Below, one piece after another: positions 11,090 to 24,805 of a DNA stretch of 64,000 nucleotides. Position 1 is the stretch's first letter. Each line of letters begins with the position of its first letter. The notes under the pieces were generated by a model. That model was not told the origin of the DNA. It made no database searches and saw only the letters and a program-made list of their open reading frames with translations. The translations under genes were made by a program, and so were the position numbers. The stretch comes from Chrysomallon squamiferum (taxonomy: Eukaryota; Mollusca; Gastropoda; Neomphalida; Peltospiridae), in contig CM022671.1 in NCBI GenBank assembly GCA_012295275.1, positions 11,253,178-11,317,177 of the forward strand. The letters run 5' to 3'.

Positions 11090-11510
11090 TATTGTTGGCA
11101 GACGATGAGACAGAATTGTTTCAATAAATTGTGAAACAGATATTAAATAATTGTTTCGTTAAACTGCTAAATAGACAGAAAAGAATTGTTTTAGTACTCT
11201 GAAACAAACAGTAAATAATTATTTCAGTAAATTGTGAAACAAAGTATTGTTTCAGTACTCTGAAACATACAGTAAAGAACTGTTTCAGTAAACTGAAACA
11301 GACGGTAAAGAACTGTTTCTGTAAACTGTGAAATAAACAGTAAATAATTATTTCAGTAAATTGTGAAACAAAGTATTGTTTCAGTATTCTGAAACATACA
11401 GTAAAGATTGTTTCAGTAAACTGTGAAACAAACAGTAAAATATTTTTTCAGTTAACTCTGAAAAAGACAGTAAAGTATTGTTTCGGTAAACTGTGAAACA
11501 GACAGGAGTT
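11090..11510. repeat. Degenerate minisatellite of palindromic units
   Basis: About ten degenerate copies, roughly 35-45 bases each, of a unit built from TGTTTCAGTA, a short core, then TGAAACA and CAGTAAA. Individual units are inverted repeats, for example TGTTTCAGTACTCTGAAACA, so both single strands can fold into a row of short hairpins. Confidence 0.8.
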
Positions 11511-13151
11511 TATACTCTTATTTTATACAGCACTAATAACCTATAACCAAATATTTATTTATAATTAATGTTGAGAAATGTCAAAATTGATTTCCGGTAT
11601 CTTTCGAAAAAAAGAAAAATGCCTATCGTGTCATCTATACTTGTTTTTAAATAGATCATTTAAAAAAAAATAATAATAATTAATAAATAAAAATAACAAA
11701 AATAAAAAAGTAATGAAAGAAAAGGACAGCATATCACAGTCAAGGTTAAACTTAATGTGACCTCATTTGAGAAGAGTTACGATTCATTTCGTGTTATGTA
11801 ATTCACAACCAGCTTTCACAATAAACATACATAATAAACAGATATTATACTCTAAGTTTGTAGAAATGTGTGTAAATATTATATTAATTTGAAAGATTAC
11901 ACTGTGTTTTTGGAAAAGATTAAATAATTAAATAAATCATTATTAAAACTGCATATTTTGTTCTAAATGCAGAAAGGAGTGTTCAAGTATTTATTTTAAA
12001 CAAGTTATCTGGGGGTACGTTTTGTTGTTATTGGTTATCGATATTTTAATATCTTAAAACAGTGAAAAAGGAAAAACGACAGAGAGAAAAAAGAGAGAAA
12101 ATTTCAGAGTTTTACGCACCAACCTGAACCTAGTAACATTCTTTTGACACACAGCGATACGTAAAATAAGCTTTACGTTATTGTTATTATAATGACATTT
12201 GTACTAGGGGAGTTAATCAGGTTCATCTGAGTTATTCACACACGTTTTACAGAAAGGTCTTTCGAAATGCAGTTTGTATCAATAAATAGAAATAACTAAC
12301 AAATTACAAAACCTTTTCTCCCGTTATCACTGGAACACCTTGATACACCTCTCTGTAGCCTGAAAATTTCGGCGTCTTCGTCATGCCTGTATCAGCCCGA
12401 GAAGAAACACGACAAGTGATGAAACGGTGTCTCTTGTTGGTACATCCTCACTTGACAAACCAACAACGAGCAGTTGAGGTCGCACTGTTCACCGGTCCAC
12501 AAACCATGTTTTACTGGAACATCACGGTGATTGAACAGCCCAGTTATAAATAGATAATAATTTGCTTCACCACAGTCAGCACCTGTCGTTTTGTTAGTGG
12601 GACATTTCGACAAAAAGAAGCTCGTATTGGTTTTAGGTTAACGTCCAGTATTGGTCAGCAGATCGTAAGTGAAATAAAACGACGGACATTTTCCCCTTCT
12701 TTAACACATTTTTCCATGTAGCCTCTCGCTGTCAGCAGATCATTTATCTCAAACTTTTGTTTGCATAAACATTTCCTCGTCTTCGTTTTTATTCAAAATC
12801 AGCAGGCCTGAACATTCGTCTAACGCTAAACCGTGTTAGTGTATATTTCGTAATATGCAAATTGCTTCTTTTTTTCTTTTTCTTTTTCCGCTTTCTACAC
12901 TTAAACTATTTGTCTGTATTTGACAATCAGCGATGTGTTAACAGTTATGCACAGTAAACATTACAAGTAGATCACACCAACACAGAGCAATGAACCGTGA
13001 TTTTTCAGTTCCTTGAGGTGTCTGCTGTCAATAACCATAAAGTTATTGACGTGTGTTAAGACTCTTTCATACAATGTGATTTGTTACAACTCATTTAAAT
13101 ATCCCGGTGTTTAGATGATGTGTGTGTGTTTGTGTGTGTACGTGTGTGTGT

Positions 13152-13152
<1 letters not shown>

Positions 13153-13221
<69 letters not shown>
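13153..13221. repeat. (GA)n microsatellite
   Basis: About 68 bases of uninterrupted AG. Confidence 0.95.
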
Positions 13222-13224
<3 letters not shown>

Positions 13225-13828
13225 AGAAGAGTAAGATTACATTCACAGCATTATTGTCAGTTAAAATAATATAATATCAATAACAAATCTGTTTGTATCT
13301 GTTATGAACAATTAGTATTTGCAGATGCTTTGCACAGACGTTTAATAATCAGAACACCGCGTAAACTAATTTAAAATAAATTAAATCGTATCATGTGTCA
13401 GCAGCATAGTTCTTAGATATAACAACGTGTGTGTGAATAATCAGTTATTTCCTTCCTGCAAGCTATTTAGCTCCACTTGAAACAAGTGAAAGTTCACTGA
13501 CATTTCTCGAGTATGTACTGTTACTTCAGGTGAGGGTTTCTTTTTAATCGGGAACATTTATAAATTATAAAGTGATTTTGCTCCACTGCATGCTCGGTAC
13601 ATCTAACCTGGAGGTTGAATTACTATACGCACGCCTATGGATTATAACTGTTGCAGTAAGTTTAACGAAAACAAGAATAGACCCCTCCCACTTGTCACAC
13701 ACTCGCATTCCAGTACAGTTTTGATACGAACTTGTTAGTACAAACATGTGTAACTCTGAGATGTTATCCAGAAGAAGAAAAAAAATCTTAAAATAAATAT
13801 AAAAATTCCTATTTAAATTCAAGATTTC

Positions 13829-13831
<3 letters not shown>

Positions 13832-13922
<91 letters not shown>

Positions 13923-13946
13923 ATATATATATATATATATATATAA
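13832..13946. repeat. (AAT)n-(AAAT)n-(AT)n compound repeat
   Basis: Three simple repeats run into one another without a spacer, suggesting successive slippage expansions. Confidence 0.95.
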
Positions 13947-14259
13947 ATGTAAGATTTTCATAATATCGGTATCATTAACATTTATTTACCTGTATATAAT
14001 GTATAACATTTAACTAAATATTGATATCTGAGACTGTAGTATAAGTTACAAAAATCATTTTTTCTACCTAAGACATTATTAGAATTCTGCTATAACCAAT
14101 CATTTGGATACTAAACTGTATTATATTCCATTGTATTAATATGAAAATCTTTAATATTTATTTTATGTGTATGTATATGTGTGTGTATATATATAAAAAT
14201 TATATAAATCTAATTAATGAAGAGGAAAAAATAGTTTTAAATAATTATTGTTAATACAT

Positions 14260-14376
<117 letters not shown>

Positions 14377-14393
14377 ATACCTAATATATTTAC

Positions 14394-15404
14394 CTTGGCT
14401 TTATTAATCAGTCCTTCTATGTCGGCAAATGTCACAGAAGATCGTCTTCTGTGCGAGCGAACTGGTTGCATCTTTTCCAGACTCATAGCTATGGAATCCT
14501 TTCTGACGTGGGCAGCCAGAGTGTCGCAGAAACTAACTGTTGACTCGGCTTTTGACGCCGCTGAATCCACGGATCCGCAGGACCAACGTTCTTGTCTTGC
14601 CTTCCTAACTCCTCCAGTGTCGCCATTCTGTTCAGTCTTCATCTGCTGGACTCGCTTCACTCCAAAACTTTTGGAACTGTCGTAATCATCCGCAGCGGTT
14701 ATTTCCTGTCGAATTCGTTTAACGCCAATGTAAGATCCGCACTCGTCATCAACAACCTTGGCTGCGATGTCTTCCGTTTCCTGAACTGGGCAGATAAAGA
14801 CGCCACTTCGCCGCTTATGAGCCGGGATGTTCCCCAGATAGTTTTCTTCTATCTCGTCGTCTGAGAAACTCTCAATGGTCGAGTTCGACTGTCGCCTCGT
14901 TTCGAACGTGTAGTCGCTGCCTAACCTCACACACTGGTTTAATTCTGGAACTGTATCGTCGCGTTCAAAGGAACTTCCGGTTCTTTCCAAAGACCTCGAT
15001 GACCTGAATATTCCAGAGTCTATTGTCTCTATGCTTGCATCCACTCCGCTCTTCATTTCCGTTTGAAAACTCTCTAAGCCGTCACTGGTTGGAAGTGAAC
15101 TGGAGAAAACCTCAGACGTTTCTTTCGGTTTTTGTTCCTGTGTGTTCAAATCAGTTCGAGGACTGATGCATTCCAAATGACCTTCACCTTCGTTTTCAAT
15201 GTCCTGGACTTCAAGTTCTGTTTTCATTGAAGAATATTCCTGAGATATTTCATTGCTTGAATCGTCTTCAGGTTCTGCTGGAAGTGAGGTGTCCACATCT
15301 GAATGTTCTTCAACAGCAGACGTCTGATTCGCTGTGTTACTGTCTTCATCTGCTGACTTTTCTACACTTGCATCCGACGCTCTTGGTTCTTTACCATTCG
15401 TCAT
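14394..15404 (-). CDS. MYORG-like: First coding exon of the MYORG-like protein: 337-residue cytosolic head
   Basis: Reading on the minus strand, an acceptor (TTCTTTCTTCAG) ends at 15416. Eleven untranslated bases follow, then ATG at 15404 (MTNGKEPRASD). The frame stays open to AAG followed by GTAAAT at 14393. Splicing this phase-0 donor to 8617 gives LINKAK joined to MHKSKRQ and a 1010-residue product. The head is hydrophilic, acidic and Ser-rich in its first 200 residues. It then turns basic, with three degenerate copies of a GVKRxxQ-type motif (GVKRIRQE, GVKRVQQM, GVRKARQE). It also has HRRRSSVTF, a PKA-type site, about 20 residues before the junction, and DSGIFRSS, which resembles a beta-TrCP phosphodegron. 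No folded domain is recognised. The head lies before the membrane anchor and so should be cytosolic. An in-frame ATG 11 codons upstream lies within the intron side of the acceptor and is disfavoured. Confidence 0.8.
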
Positions 15405-15716
15405 GTTTCTAAATACTGAAGAAAGAAAATGAAACAAAAGTCACATTCATATCAGACACAAACATTCAGTTACACGTGTCAAATAAAACTGTGAAAAGCG
15501 GTTTTGACATATTTCACCATTACTTTTTACAATGTATATAAATACACACAAACACACACACACACACAAACACACACACATTTATATATTATATACAGGC
15601 AGTTGAAAAAATTATCTTTTATGTTTAATGTTGAACAAATATTATTTGGTATAAATTGTATTTGTTTGCGTGTATATGTGGTTTTCTTTTTAGTTATTTT
15701 GGGGCTGTTTTTATGA

Positions 15717-15718
15717 TG

Positions 15719-15756
<38 letters not shown>
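15717..15756. repeat. (TTA)n microsatellite
   Basis: About 13 TTA units. Confidence 0.9.
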
Positions 15757-15757
<1 letters not shown>

Positions 15758-16128
15758 CTTTTTCTTCTGTTTCTTCTTCTTGTTATTGTTATTATTATAC
15801 TTTTTATCGTCGTCGAGACATATATACTGTTAATCTATTAACAATTCATAATTATATTATTTTCACAGTGATAGCGCACATTACATATACAGACTTAGTA
15901 AACGGAATTTAATGCAAATCAAATGGTGCTTCTAAATATAGATGCTTAGGCGATAAGAATACTTTATGTTCTATGATTTTTTGATTATTATGTTTCGCTA
16001 AATTTCACATGAAGGTATACTACAAATTGCATGTTAAAGTCTCTGACATATTTGTGGAAATCTATAGAAAAAAATGTATATACAAACTCATGTGCAAACA
16101 TGTACACAAAAGCGTATGTTCATGCAAA

Positions 16129-16148
16129 TACATACATACATACATACA

Positions 16149-16178
<30 letters not shown>
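16129..16178. repeat. (TACA)n microsatellite
   Basis: About 12 pure tetranucleotide units. Confidence 0.95.
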
Positions 16179-16179
<1 letters not shown>

Positions 16180-17226
16180 TGTCTATGTGCAGAGTCTATT
16201 CAGACGTACATAAGACAGAGAATATTCAAAATCCTAAACTACATACTCGCCAGTGCCAGGTTTCCCACAAAAAAAAATAGATGCACGCAAAAATGACGAG
16301 AGACAAAGAACGGCGTGCTTCGTGGGAAGCGATGATTGCCGTCGGTTATTGAGCAACTTTTTTTAATGTTGAACGGTAACATCGTCCGCTTTCGGAGTTC
16401 AGAAATTAGAAAATGTGGAAAAAAAATCTCTGGAATATTGTTGTATAAGTCTGCCGTTTTGTTTACGAAATAAAGATTAAGACATGCAAGTTTATAGAAA
16501 ACAAGATGATTCCTTTTGTAAACGGTAATCTGCATCGTCGTTATTGATTTGTAATTGTAAATAACAGAACTGTTTAGTTACACTGCAGTGTGTGTATCAC
16601 AATACCGACTAATATGTATTCGCATTATACGTGTAACATACAGCATATTATTACGTTTTTTGTACCAGTATTCAAAAAGAACTCTACAGTCCAAGTGTTT
16701 GCCTGTGTGCCTGTGTGTGTGTGCCTGTGTGTGGGGGGTGGGTGGGGGTGTGCTTCTGCATATAAAAAAAAACTTGTTTTTATTTCTCTTTTGCCCTTTG
16801 GATAAGTAAACATTTAACTGATTCGAATAACATGAATCAATACATTAATAACAACAGCGACTGCGGCATGTGGCTCACAACAACATCATTTGCATCTTCG
16901 GCTTAACATCTCCGTGTTCTCATATAACCATGTTAACAGCTTCTTCTTTACAAAGTAATTTATACATTACAAGCCTGTTAAAATGGCTTTTAACAGTCAT
17001 CAGGTTCTCATTAATCTGCAGCATAAAAATATACAGGAAGCTCTGCCGATAGTAAATCACAGAGAACAAACAAAACAGAAACAATTATATATTGGAATAC
17101 GTTTTACGTCCTGAAGACAAATATATCTGCTTTAGCCTAATCGTTAATCTGCCCAGAGAAACTGATATTAGTATTCAATAATGGCTATATTCAGCATGTA
17201 TAATGTTGTTTTGAAAATAAATATTT

Positions 17227-17236
<10 letters not shown>

Positions 17237-17307
<71 letters not shown>

Positions 17308-17318
17308 ATAATAATAAC

Positions 17319-17413
<95 letters not shown>

Positions 17414-17418
17414 TAATA
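17237..17418. repeat. (TG)n joined to (AAT)n
   Basis: About 66 bases of TG followed directly by about 115 bases of AAT with two AAC interruptions; among the longest pure simple-repeat tracts in the window. Confidence 0.97.
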
Positions 17419-17849
17419 ACGTGGAAGAGTGAAACGGTAAATAATTAAATAAAAGCAGGAATAAAAATGTATGCCTTACGCCTGAACTCCAGTAATTCAG
17501 TAACGTTTTGACAGTGAAGTGGCTCGAACTGCGCTACACGAAGACAAAGTACACATGTTTTGTTATAAAACTCAGGTAAATGATGATTTCTGTCTAGCAG
17601 AAATAACGATTAGGAAAAACGTGCACTCAGAAAAAGAGAAAAAAAGAAGAAAAAAAGAAATTTAAAAATTGGCAAAATTTATAAACACAGATAATTAAAC
17701 AAACCAGATTGCTAGCTACAGTGTATTTTTTATTCTTATACTACTAGTACAGCTACTACTGTAACAACTACTACAGCACTACCACTGCTATTATTTTTGT
17801 TATTACTGATATTATTTCTTCTACAGCAGAGGTTCCACTATTTAACAGT

Positions 17850-18371
17850 TCTTTTACTACCTAATACTACTCATTTCTTTTACTACCCTAATACTACTCA
17901 CTTCTTTTACTACCCTAATACTACTCACTTCTTTTACTACCCTAATACTACTCATTTCTTTTACTACCCTAATACTACTCATTTCTTTTACTACCCTAAT
18001 ACTACTCATTTCTTTTACTACCCTAATACTACTCACTTCTTTTACTACCCTAATACTACTCACTTCTTTTACTACCCTAATACTACTCACTTCTTTTACT
18101 ACCCTAATACTACTCATTTCTTTTACTACCCTAATACTACTCACTTCTTTTACTACCCTACCCTACTCATTTCATTTTTTTACCCTAATACTACTCATTT
18201 CTTTTACTACCCTAATACTACTCATTTCTTTTACTACCCTAATACTACTCACTTCTTTTACTACCCTAATACTACTCATTTCTTTTACTACCCTAATACT
18301 ACTCATTTCTTTTACTACCCTAATACTACTCATTTCTTTTACTACCCTAATACTACTCATTTCTTTTACTT
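17850..18371. repeat. 27-bp minisatellite, about 19 copies
   Basis: The unit is TACTACCCTAATACTACTCA followed by C/TTCTTT, with very little divergence apart from one damaged unit near 18156-18186. Because 27 is a multiple of three, both strands stay open, as a nine-residue PNTTHFFYY repeat on the plus strand and MSSIRVVKE on the minus strand. No start context, splice site or flanking coding sequence supports either as protein. A (TTA)n run follows at about 18420-18452. Confidence 0.95.
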
Positions 18372-18419
18372 AATACCACTGTTACTACTAGTAATCACAA
18401 TCATCATCATCATCACTAC

Positions 18420-18453
<34 letters not shown>

Positions 18454-18748
18454 AAGGTTATTGCATAAATTTATTAAATATATGCATGAATTGTTTTAAT
18501 TATCTGGAAACGTTTATTCAGTTCATTATGTGTATTCACTATAATATTAGGAAGATCTCTGTTTAGCTCCGGGCAGCAACGCTATCTAGAAACTACGCTG
18601 ACATCCACGTCGTAACGTTGACCTGTTGTAACTGTAGACCATTTCACTGTTATATAATTATACAAAAAAGTTTTAAATCTGACATGTCTTGGAGAATTAA
18701 AATTTTAAATTTCAGTTATAAAGTAAAACTGTTGAACAGTAAAAACTG

Positions 18749-18751
<3 letters not shown>

Positions 18752-18837
<86 letters not shown>
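18752..18837. repeat. (CT)n microsatellite
   Basis: About 85 bases of uninterrupted CT. Confidence 0.97.
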
Positions 18838-18839
<2 letters not shown>

Positions 18840-20236
18840 GCACACATACACATTGATTATTCATTACGTTTCACCTAAATGTACTCACCTAAATTCCGTT
18901 ATCTGTCAGCATGTCGCAATCCCTTGATCGTTTCATATAACAATACAGAATTTATAACACTAAACTCATGTTATAATTTCCTTTTTTTAAATCATATTTG
19001 TAAACAATACAGTGTATATTCTATGTTATTATCGATAAATATAAAAACTAAAAAATTATTTGTATAAACAAAATACAGTAAATTTAGGTGTATTCGATAA
19101 ACTTTTCTGTTTTTAATTGACTATGTAAGCAAACTGAATAACAGAACCTGACACCAAACATTTACTGTAATTCTTTACCGTTGTTTCGCACCTGAGACTA
19201 ATTGCTGATTGAAACGTTCGTCTGAAGTTAATACAATTACATAACCAAGATTATCATTATTTTGCTTAATTTTAAGTACTTCTTGACATAAGTGAAAGAA
19301 TTCCTTTGAAATTTTAATTACTTAATTTATTTATTTATCTTGTTTGATGTCTATATACTTCTGTGTCAGCTATAACTACAACAACTAACATTAAAACAGA
19401 TAATGTTACTGCTCTGTTGTTAATATTACACAAACACACACACATGTATTAATAATTTTCATTTATTTATGTTTTTTTTATTGCATGTATCGTTGGTTGT
19501 ATATTTGTATATTCGTTCTATCTTTTTGCTTGATATTATAAAATTATTTGTATTTCCTACATTCTGGAGCTATTGCACTGAAGTGTTCAAAGGTAAGAAA
19601 GTCAGTGCTCACAGCTGGGTGCAGGACGACTGCAACATTTCACACTGTGTACACCTCGGTTTGCTGTGTCATCGTTCGCACGGCATCGCTGCCACATTCA
19701 TTGAAATGCTGTCACGTGACCGCGGAGTAAAATCACGATTTACTTATGTTACCAATCAATAAACAGAACGAGTATTCTGGTGGGACGTGGTTTTCCGATC
19801 TCCGACCAAGTGCAAGAGTGTGAATCAGTCTGTTTGAGTGTATTTATAGCGTCTTCCTTTTATATACACAAAAAACAAAACAAGTATTTTGACAGACATA
19901 ACACTCCACGTTGGGTAAGTGGTTTATTTCAGAGCGTCCTGTGCTATATTAACAGCGAGCAGGACACGTGAGAGTTTTTTACCTCGTCCTTGGAAAGTCG
20001 TAGATATTCTTTTCAGTATGTTTGTATCCGAGTAAAGATCCTGTTTTGAGGTTTCGTTTGTTTACGCACGTTGACAGCGGCTCGGAAACTAACTAACATA
20101 AAAGCGTCGTGTGGGCGTTGCCCTATTACGTTAAAAAAACACAACAAAAAACAACAACAACAGCAACAGTGCACTGTGTGTTTCGGGTGACAGGAGTATC
20201 GCGAGAAGAGAGGTTTCACTCAGGTATGAAGTTAAC

Positions 20237-20342
20237 ATGGCACAGAACGAGCACGACAGAACACAACTCAAAACTGACACCGAAAACGACTACGACAGCG
20301 TTGAGACGTCATCAGCATCCGGCAGTGTTGGTTCTGAGACAG
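20237..20342 (+). CDS. Gene A exon 1: two-pass membrane protein, N-terminal tail
   Basis: ATG at 20237 in context GTTAACATGG opens a hydrophilic 35-residue segment (MAQNEHDRTQLKTDTEND..., then Ser-rich), ending ACA-G before donor GTGAGT, a phase-1 junction. Joined to 26671-26757 and 27097-27311 it gives 135 residues: a polar, acidic N-terminal tail; PPPP at 37-40; a Cys cluster (CCLQGC); membrane segment one at about 48-72; a short polar loop; membrane segment two at about 83-105; and a basic tail. Both termini are predicted to be cytosolic. I do not recognise the family. The intact frame across two introns, GC-richer exons, and matching architecture in gene B (48463-52321) support a real gene. 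Confidence 0.8.
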
Positions 20343-23300
20343 GTGAGTTTGTTTAATTATGTAATGAGAAAGGTAAGAAGACATTTATTAAAGTAACGTG
20401 GATGCTTTTTTTAGATTTGATCACAGAGACACTCAGACTGTAGTGGACAAACAAACATAAACATATTTCACACATGCAGATAGATACGTTAACTTTCATA
20501 CTTTTACACCTACACACATACACATATATATACACAGCAATACACACATACTTAATCTTTAAAATTGAATTATTTACTGATTTATTTAATCTTTAATCTT
20601 TTATATATTATCATCTTTGTGACTGAAGTTTATAAAACAGTCCATTTTATATTCTCTTATTAATTGTTAACTAAAATCATTTATTAATTTGTACTAATAT
20701 TGAAATGCTGCACGCTTCGCTAGCCGGGTATCTGGACGTGACACGGGTGACACACATGGTGACACACCCTTGCTTCAACGTGGCGCCTCACAACACAACA
20801 GCGGGGTTACTGACAAACCAGAGTTAATCAGTGCGTAACAGCGACGACGTTTTACAGGCCTAACGCAGAACTAGGACAGCAGAATGTAGTTTTGTTGTTG
20901 TTTTGTGTTTAAAATAACCCAAGGTTGTTGTAACCTTTAAAATCTGTGATTTAATCTCAAACTGAAAGTAAATAAATAAATAAATAAATATATAAATAAA
21001 TAATCACTGAGAGAAGATGACACTGAATTTAATTAACAAAATTAACAATTGTTAAACTGTCAGAAAAGAAAAGATAAGATATGTTTAATGTCGGGTTTCA
21101 TCATTTGCATACCGCTAATAATAATAATACTATTTAGTTTTAAAACTGTGTTAATTTTCGTACTTTTTCCTACATCTTTTACACTGGCATTACCAAATGT
21201 ATTTACCGGAAATTTAAGAAGAAAAAAAAAAAAAATCACTATAATGTGACAAAAGAACACCGGTACAGTCGTAGTCTGCCATATGTCAATAATTGGTTGC
21301 AGAAGTTGTCACGTATCCCGTGTTGACGTAAACCCTGGTTTAATAACTCGCGACAGAAAATAACTATCGCTAAACTTTAAAGAATTCTAACAATACATTT
21401 CAGTGTTATTTATAGAGAATAATGAACACAATAAAATTATGTTATTTACAACGTGATATGCCCTTGAAAATGCTTTAAGTATCGCGTCAAACCACTTACA
21501 ACTAGTATAAACAACAAGTTGATGAATATACATAATTAAGGCATTAAAGAATTTAAAGAATATTTTAGTCTTAATTTGTTCAGGTTAATAATTAAAATTA
21601 ATGAAATTAATACAATTGTGTTATTTCTTTTTGCATGCTGGGTGCTGGGAAAGGTGGAGTCGATATAACTGTACGTATGTATGTATATATGTGTGTGTGT
21701 CTGTGTGTACGTGTGTGTTTTTTAAATTGTAATTTTTTAATCTATCTATCTCTCTATCTACCTATCTCATCTATAAATCTATCTAACTAGATAGATAGAT
21801 AGATAGATATAAAAGAGTTTTTTGTTGTTTTCTTCTTTTTTCTTTAGCTTCTTTTATTGTTAATGTTTATGTATTTTATTTATTTTAATATATTTTTAAG
21901 GCAAATCTTATTTAACTTACGTCTGTTATTATGATTAGTGAAATTTCTAGAAAAATGACGTAAAGACGAATTTGACGTAGGCTTTAAATGACGTGAAGTG
22001 GGATATTACTGAATTAGGATTCTGGGATTAGTTTTTATTACATTGTTCTCTAATCTGTACCAGTGTATTAACTAATTTAATATGTTGTGTTTACGCGTTT
22101 AACAAGATTTAATACCACAAACATACACACGCAGTCTTTAAAGCAGTTAAATTCAAGTTAAAATAAACCCATTGCCAAGCATATCGACACAGCCATAAAA
22201 TTAATTTTATTAGCTCTTGAAAGAGTGAAATAAAAAAAAAAAAAAATTGATTACTATTGTTAGAGCTATAAGCTGATTTTCTCTCTGCCGGTTTTAAGTT
22301 TGGATGTAGTTACTGTATTGTTTCATTATATGCAGCATTTAAATAATATCCAAACATGTGGTAGCGATATAGTTACCGTAATAAATAACTCGTTTGTTCC
22401 ATATAAAAAAAAGAAAAAAAAAAGAAATAACGGTATGCAAAGTTCGGTTTCAGCTAGCAAGCCCTTGATATCTATTACTTGTTTATTTTATATATTTAAC
22501 AAATTCAGTGGCTATAACTGATTATACTGTCCGATGTTTTTGCTGATGCTATCGTTTTGTTGTTAGGATATTTTGTTAATGGAGTACTAACATATGTATG
22601 TTTCTGAGATAAAAACAGTGAATGAAACAATGCTTGTAGAAGGATTCCGTGTACAACACGACTTAGTGAAATAAAATAAAACAAAATAAAATAACACAGG
22701 TGAAATAAACTTAATTTAAATATACAAATCAAAATGAACTGAATTGATATAACACAGAATAATAATACAATAAACCCCTAAAAGTGTATAAATTAATATT
22801 AAATCAGTTGAAAATAATCAAAAGAGAAATAATATCAAATATAGTAATGTAATGAAACAAATATTCAAAATTTAATTTCAAAACAAACATTGCTATTATT
22901 TCAAAATTAACAAAAACAGTTATAAAACAACAAAAAAAAAAAAAAAATTTCAGTACAAAATTCTGTATTAAATATAAAACAGATGATAAACAGCACGTTT
23001 TTTCTATTTTCAATACAAACAAATAAATACTTAAATGTCAGATAAACAATACATCGGCTAAGATTTGAGAATTCAGATGTAACGTGCAAACATCTGGCAC
23101 GGACAAGTTTATATGAATAATTTATTATAATTATTTAAACTGCCTGCAGTTATAGATCGGACAGACCGAAATATACAATAAAGGTAATTAACTAGAGGTT
23201 CGGGTTACCTGTGCAGGCATGCCAAGGTGTTACCTGCAGGTGAATAGTATTGTAATGAGCTTTTGTTACGGTTAATATCAGTTATATCTTGCTTAATAAT

Positions 23301-24704
23301 ATTGTTTTACACCTGGCTGATTGAGTATGTTATGAAGTAATTACCTTTATCAGTACGTCATCGGCTTCCTTCTCATCATCATCATTGTTATAATCATCTC
23401 CATCATAACCATAGTTTCGTAAGAACTGAAATATTCATTTATTTAAATACGAAGTAAGTCCAATATATAAATGTTTGGGTTTTTTTCGTGTATATGTATT
23501 ATGTACCTGTACGTATGTGTATATATAAAATATGTACGTATGCATCATAGACTGTTTTATCAAACCGCCATTCAATTCCTGTGTACTGTACTTCTCGCTA
23601 TGTGATAATTTCAGTATGTTATTTTTATGACCACTGAAAATAGCTCTCTGATAATGACCCCAGTTTGTGTATTAAATGTCGTGCAAGTTTCATTTCGTAC
23701 TTAAATCTATTAGTGTCGTTTGGTGCCAATCCTTTTTCGTATAATTTGTGAGCAATAAATTGCATAAACGTATTTTACAATGTAATGACATGGCGTTAGT
23801 AAAAAAAATATGTAAAAAAACACATAACAAAGTAAAAGCATTGTAATTATCTTATTTGTATTTATTATTTTCAAAACATTCGAAATGTTAGTTGTGACCT
23901 TTTCTCAATGAACTTGTGGTAATAGTAATATATTAATGTTATAAAACATTACAAGATGAAAATAAATGCACCATTTTTAAATTTTATTTTAATTATTTTA
24001 ATGTTATTTTATTAATTTTTTGTTTTTATTACTATTTTTTATTATTATTTTTTTTTTTTAACAGTTAATGAATTAAATAATTATAATACGCTCAACAGTA
24101 TTTTATCTATAAAGTATACGGTCATAATTATAGTTGTTTTCTGTTCGAGAGACTACGTTGATTTCAAATATTTATTTTATTTAAATCTAATTATTTTCAT
24201 ATATCTCACATAGTATAACTCTTGTATATTAACTTTGAGAAAAGTAATTATTCTGTGCCGTTCTTGGCGTGTTTTTATGGATGCTGGTTTTGCCTTGTTG
24301 TTTTATTGAGCAATAAATTCAAGTCTGCTGTACGTGGGACATAGTTCAAATTCCTGACAGACGAAGTGTAATTTTTATATTTTCTTCTTTATATTAATGT
24401 ATGTCTATAGCTTTACTGTGAATAAGGATACCACAAATCATCATAGAGGAGGCATATATGTTTATACTTTTTTGATTTATAATAGTATATATATATATAT
24501 ATATATATATACGTGTGTGTGTATGCATGTGTGCGTATGTGTGTGTATATAAACAGATATAGCGATAGATAGATGAGTGAATGGATGGATCTATGTACAT
24601 ATATATATAAAGAGAGAGGTTCGAGCCTATATTTGTATGTATGTATGTACAAATATGATTGTTTGGTGTATATTTGTGTATTGTGTATGTGTATGTGTGT
24701 GTGT

Positions 24705-24805
<101 letters not shown>

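Larger units (their letters stand above)
15405..20236. other. Region between the divergent MYORG-like gene and gene A
   Basis: The acceptor at 15416 implies at least one noncoding exon of the MYORG-like gene further right. A possible minus-strand donor (TTTAG then GTGAGTAC) lies near 18886-18893 but is unproven. The interval contains (TTA)n (15717-15756), (TACA)n, the (TG)n-(AAT)n pair, the 27-bp minisatellite and (CT)n. About 19560-20236 is the least repetitive and most CpG-containing part, with CACGTG E-boxes near 19710 and 19963, and is the likeliest promoter region for gene A and perhaps for both genes. Confidence 0.45.

Noticed and set aside
12392-12613. A 73-codon minus-strand frame in the MYORG-like intron
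   Set aside because: It has several cysteines but no splice partner, domain or repeat match; length is within chance.
14395-15412. Plus-strand frames opposite the MYORG-like head exon
   Set aside because: They are antisense shadows; the minus-strand frame has a start, donor and acceptor that fit the downstream exon.
17850-18371. CRISPR-like array
   Set aside because: Units are contiguous with no unique spacers, and the DNA is plainly eukaryotic.
17797-18468. A 223-codon frame with PNTTHFFYY repeats as a protein gene
   Set aside because: It is the translation of a 27-bp minisatellite flanked by other simple repeats; the opposite strand is equally open, and there is no promoter, splice or domain support.
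24617-24628. GGTTCGAGCC as a tRNA T-loop
   Set aside because: Upstream is GA/TA simple repeat with no acceptor stem, D-arm or anticodon arm.
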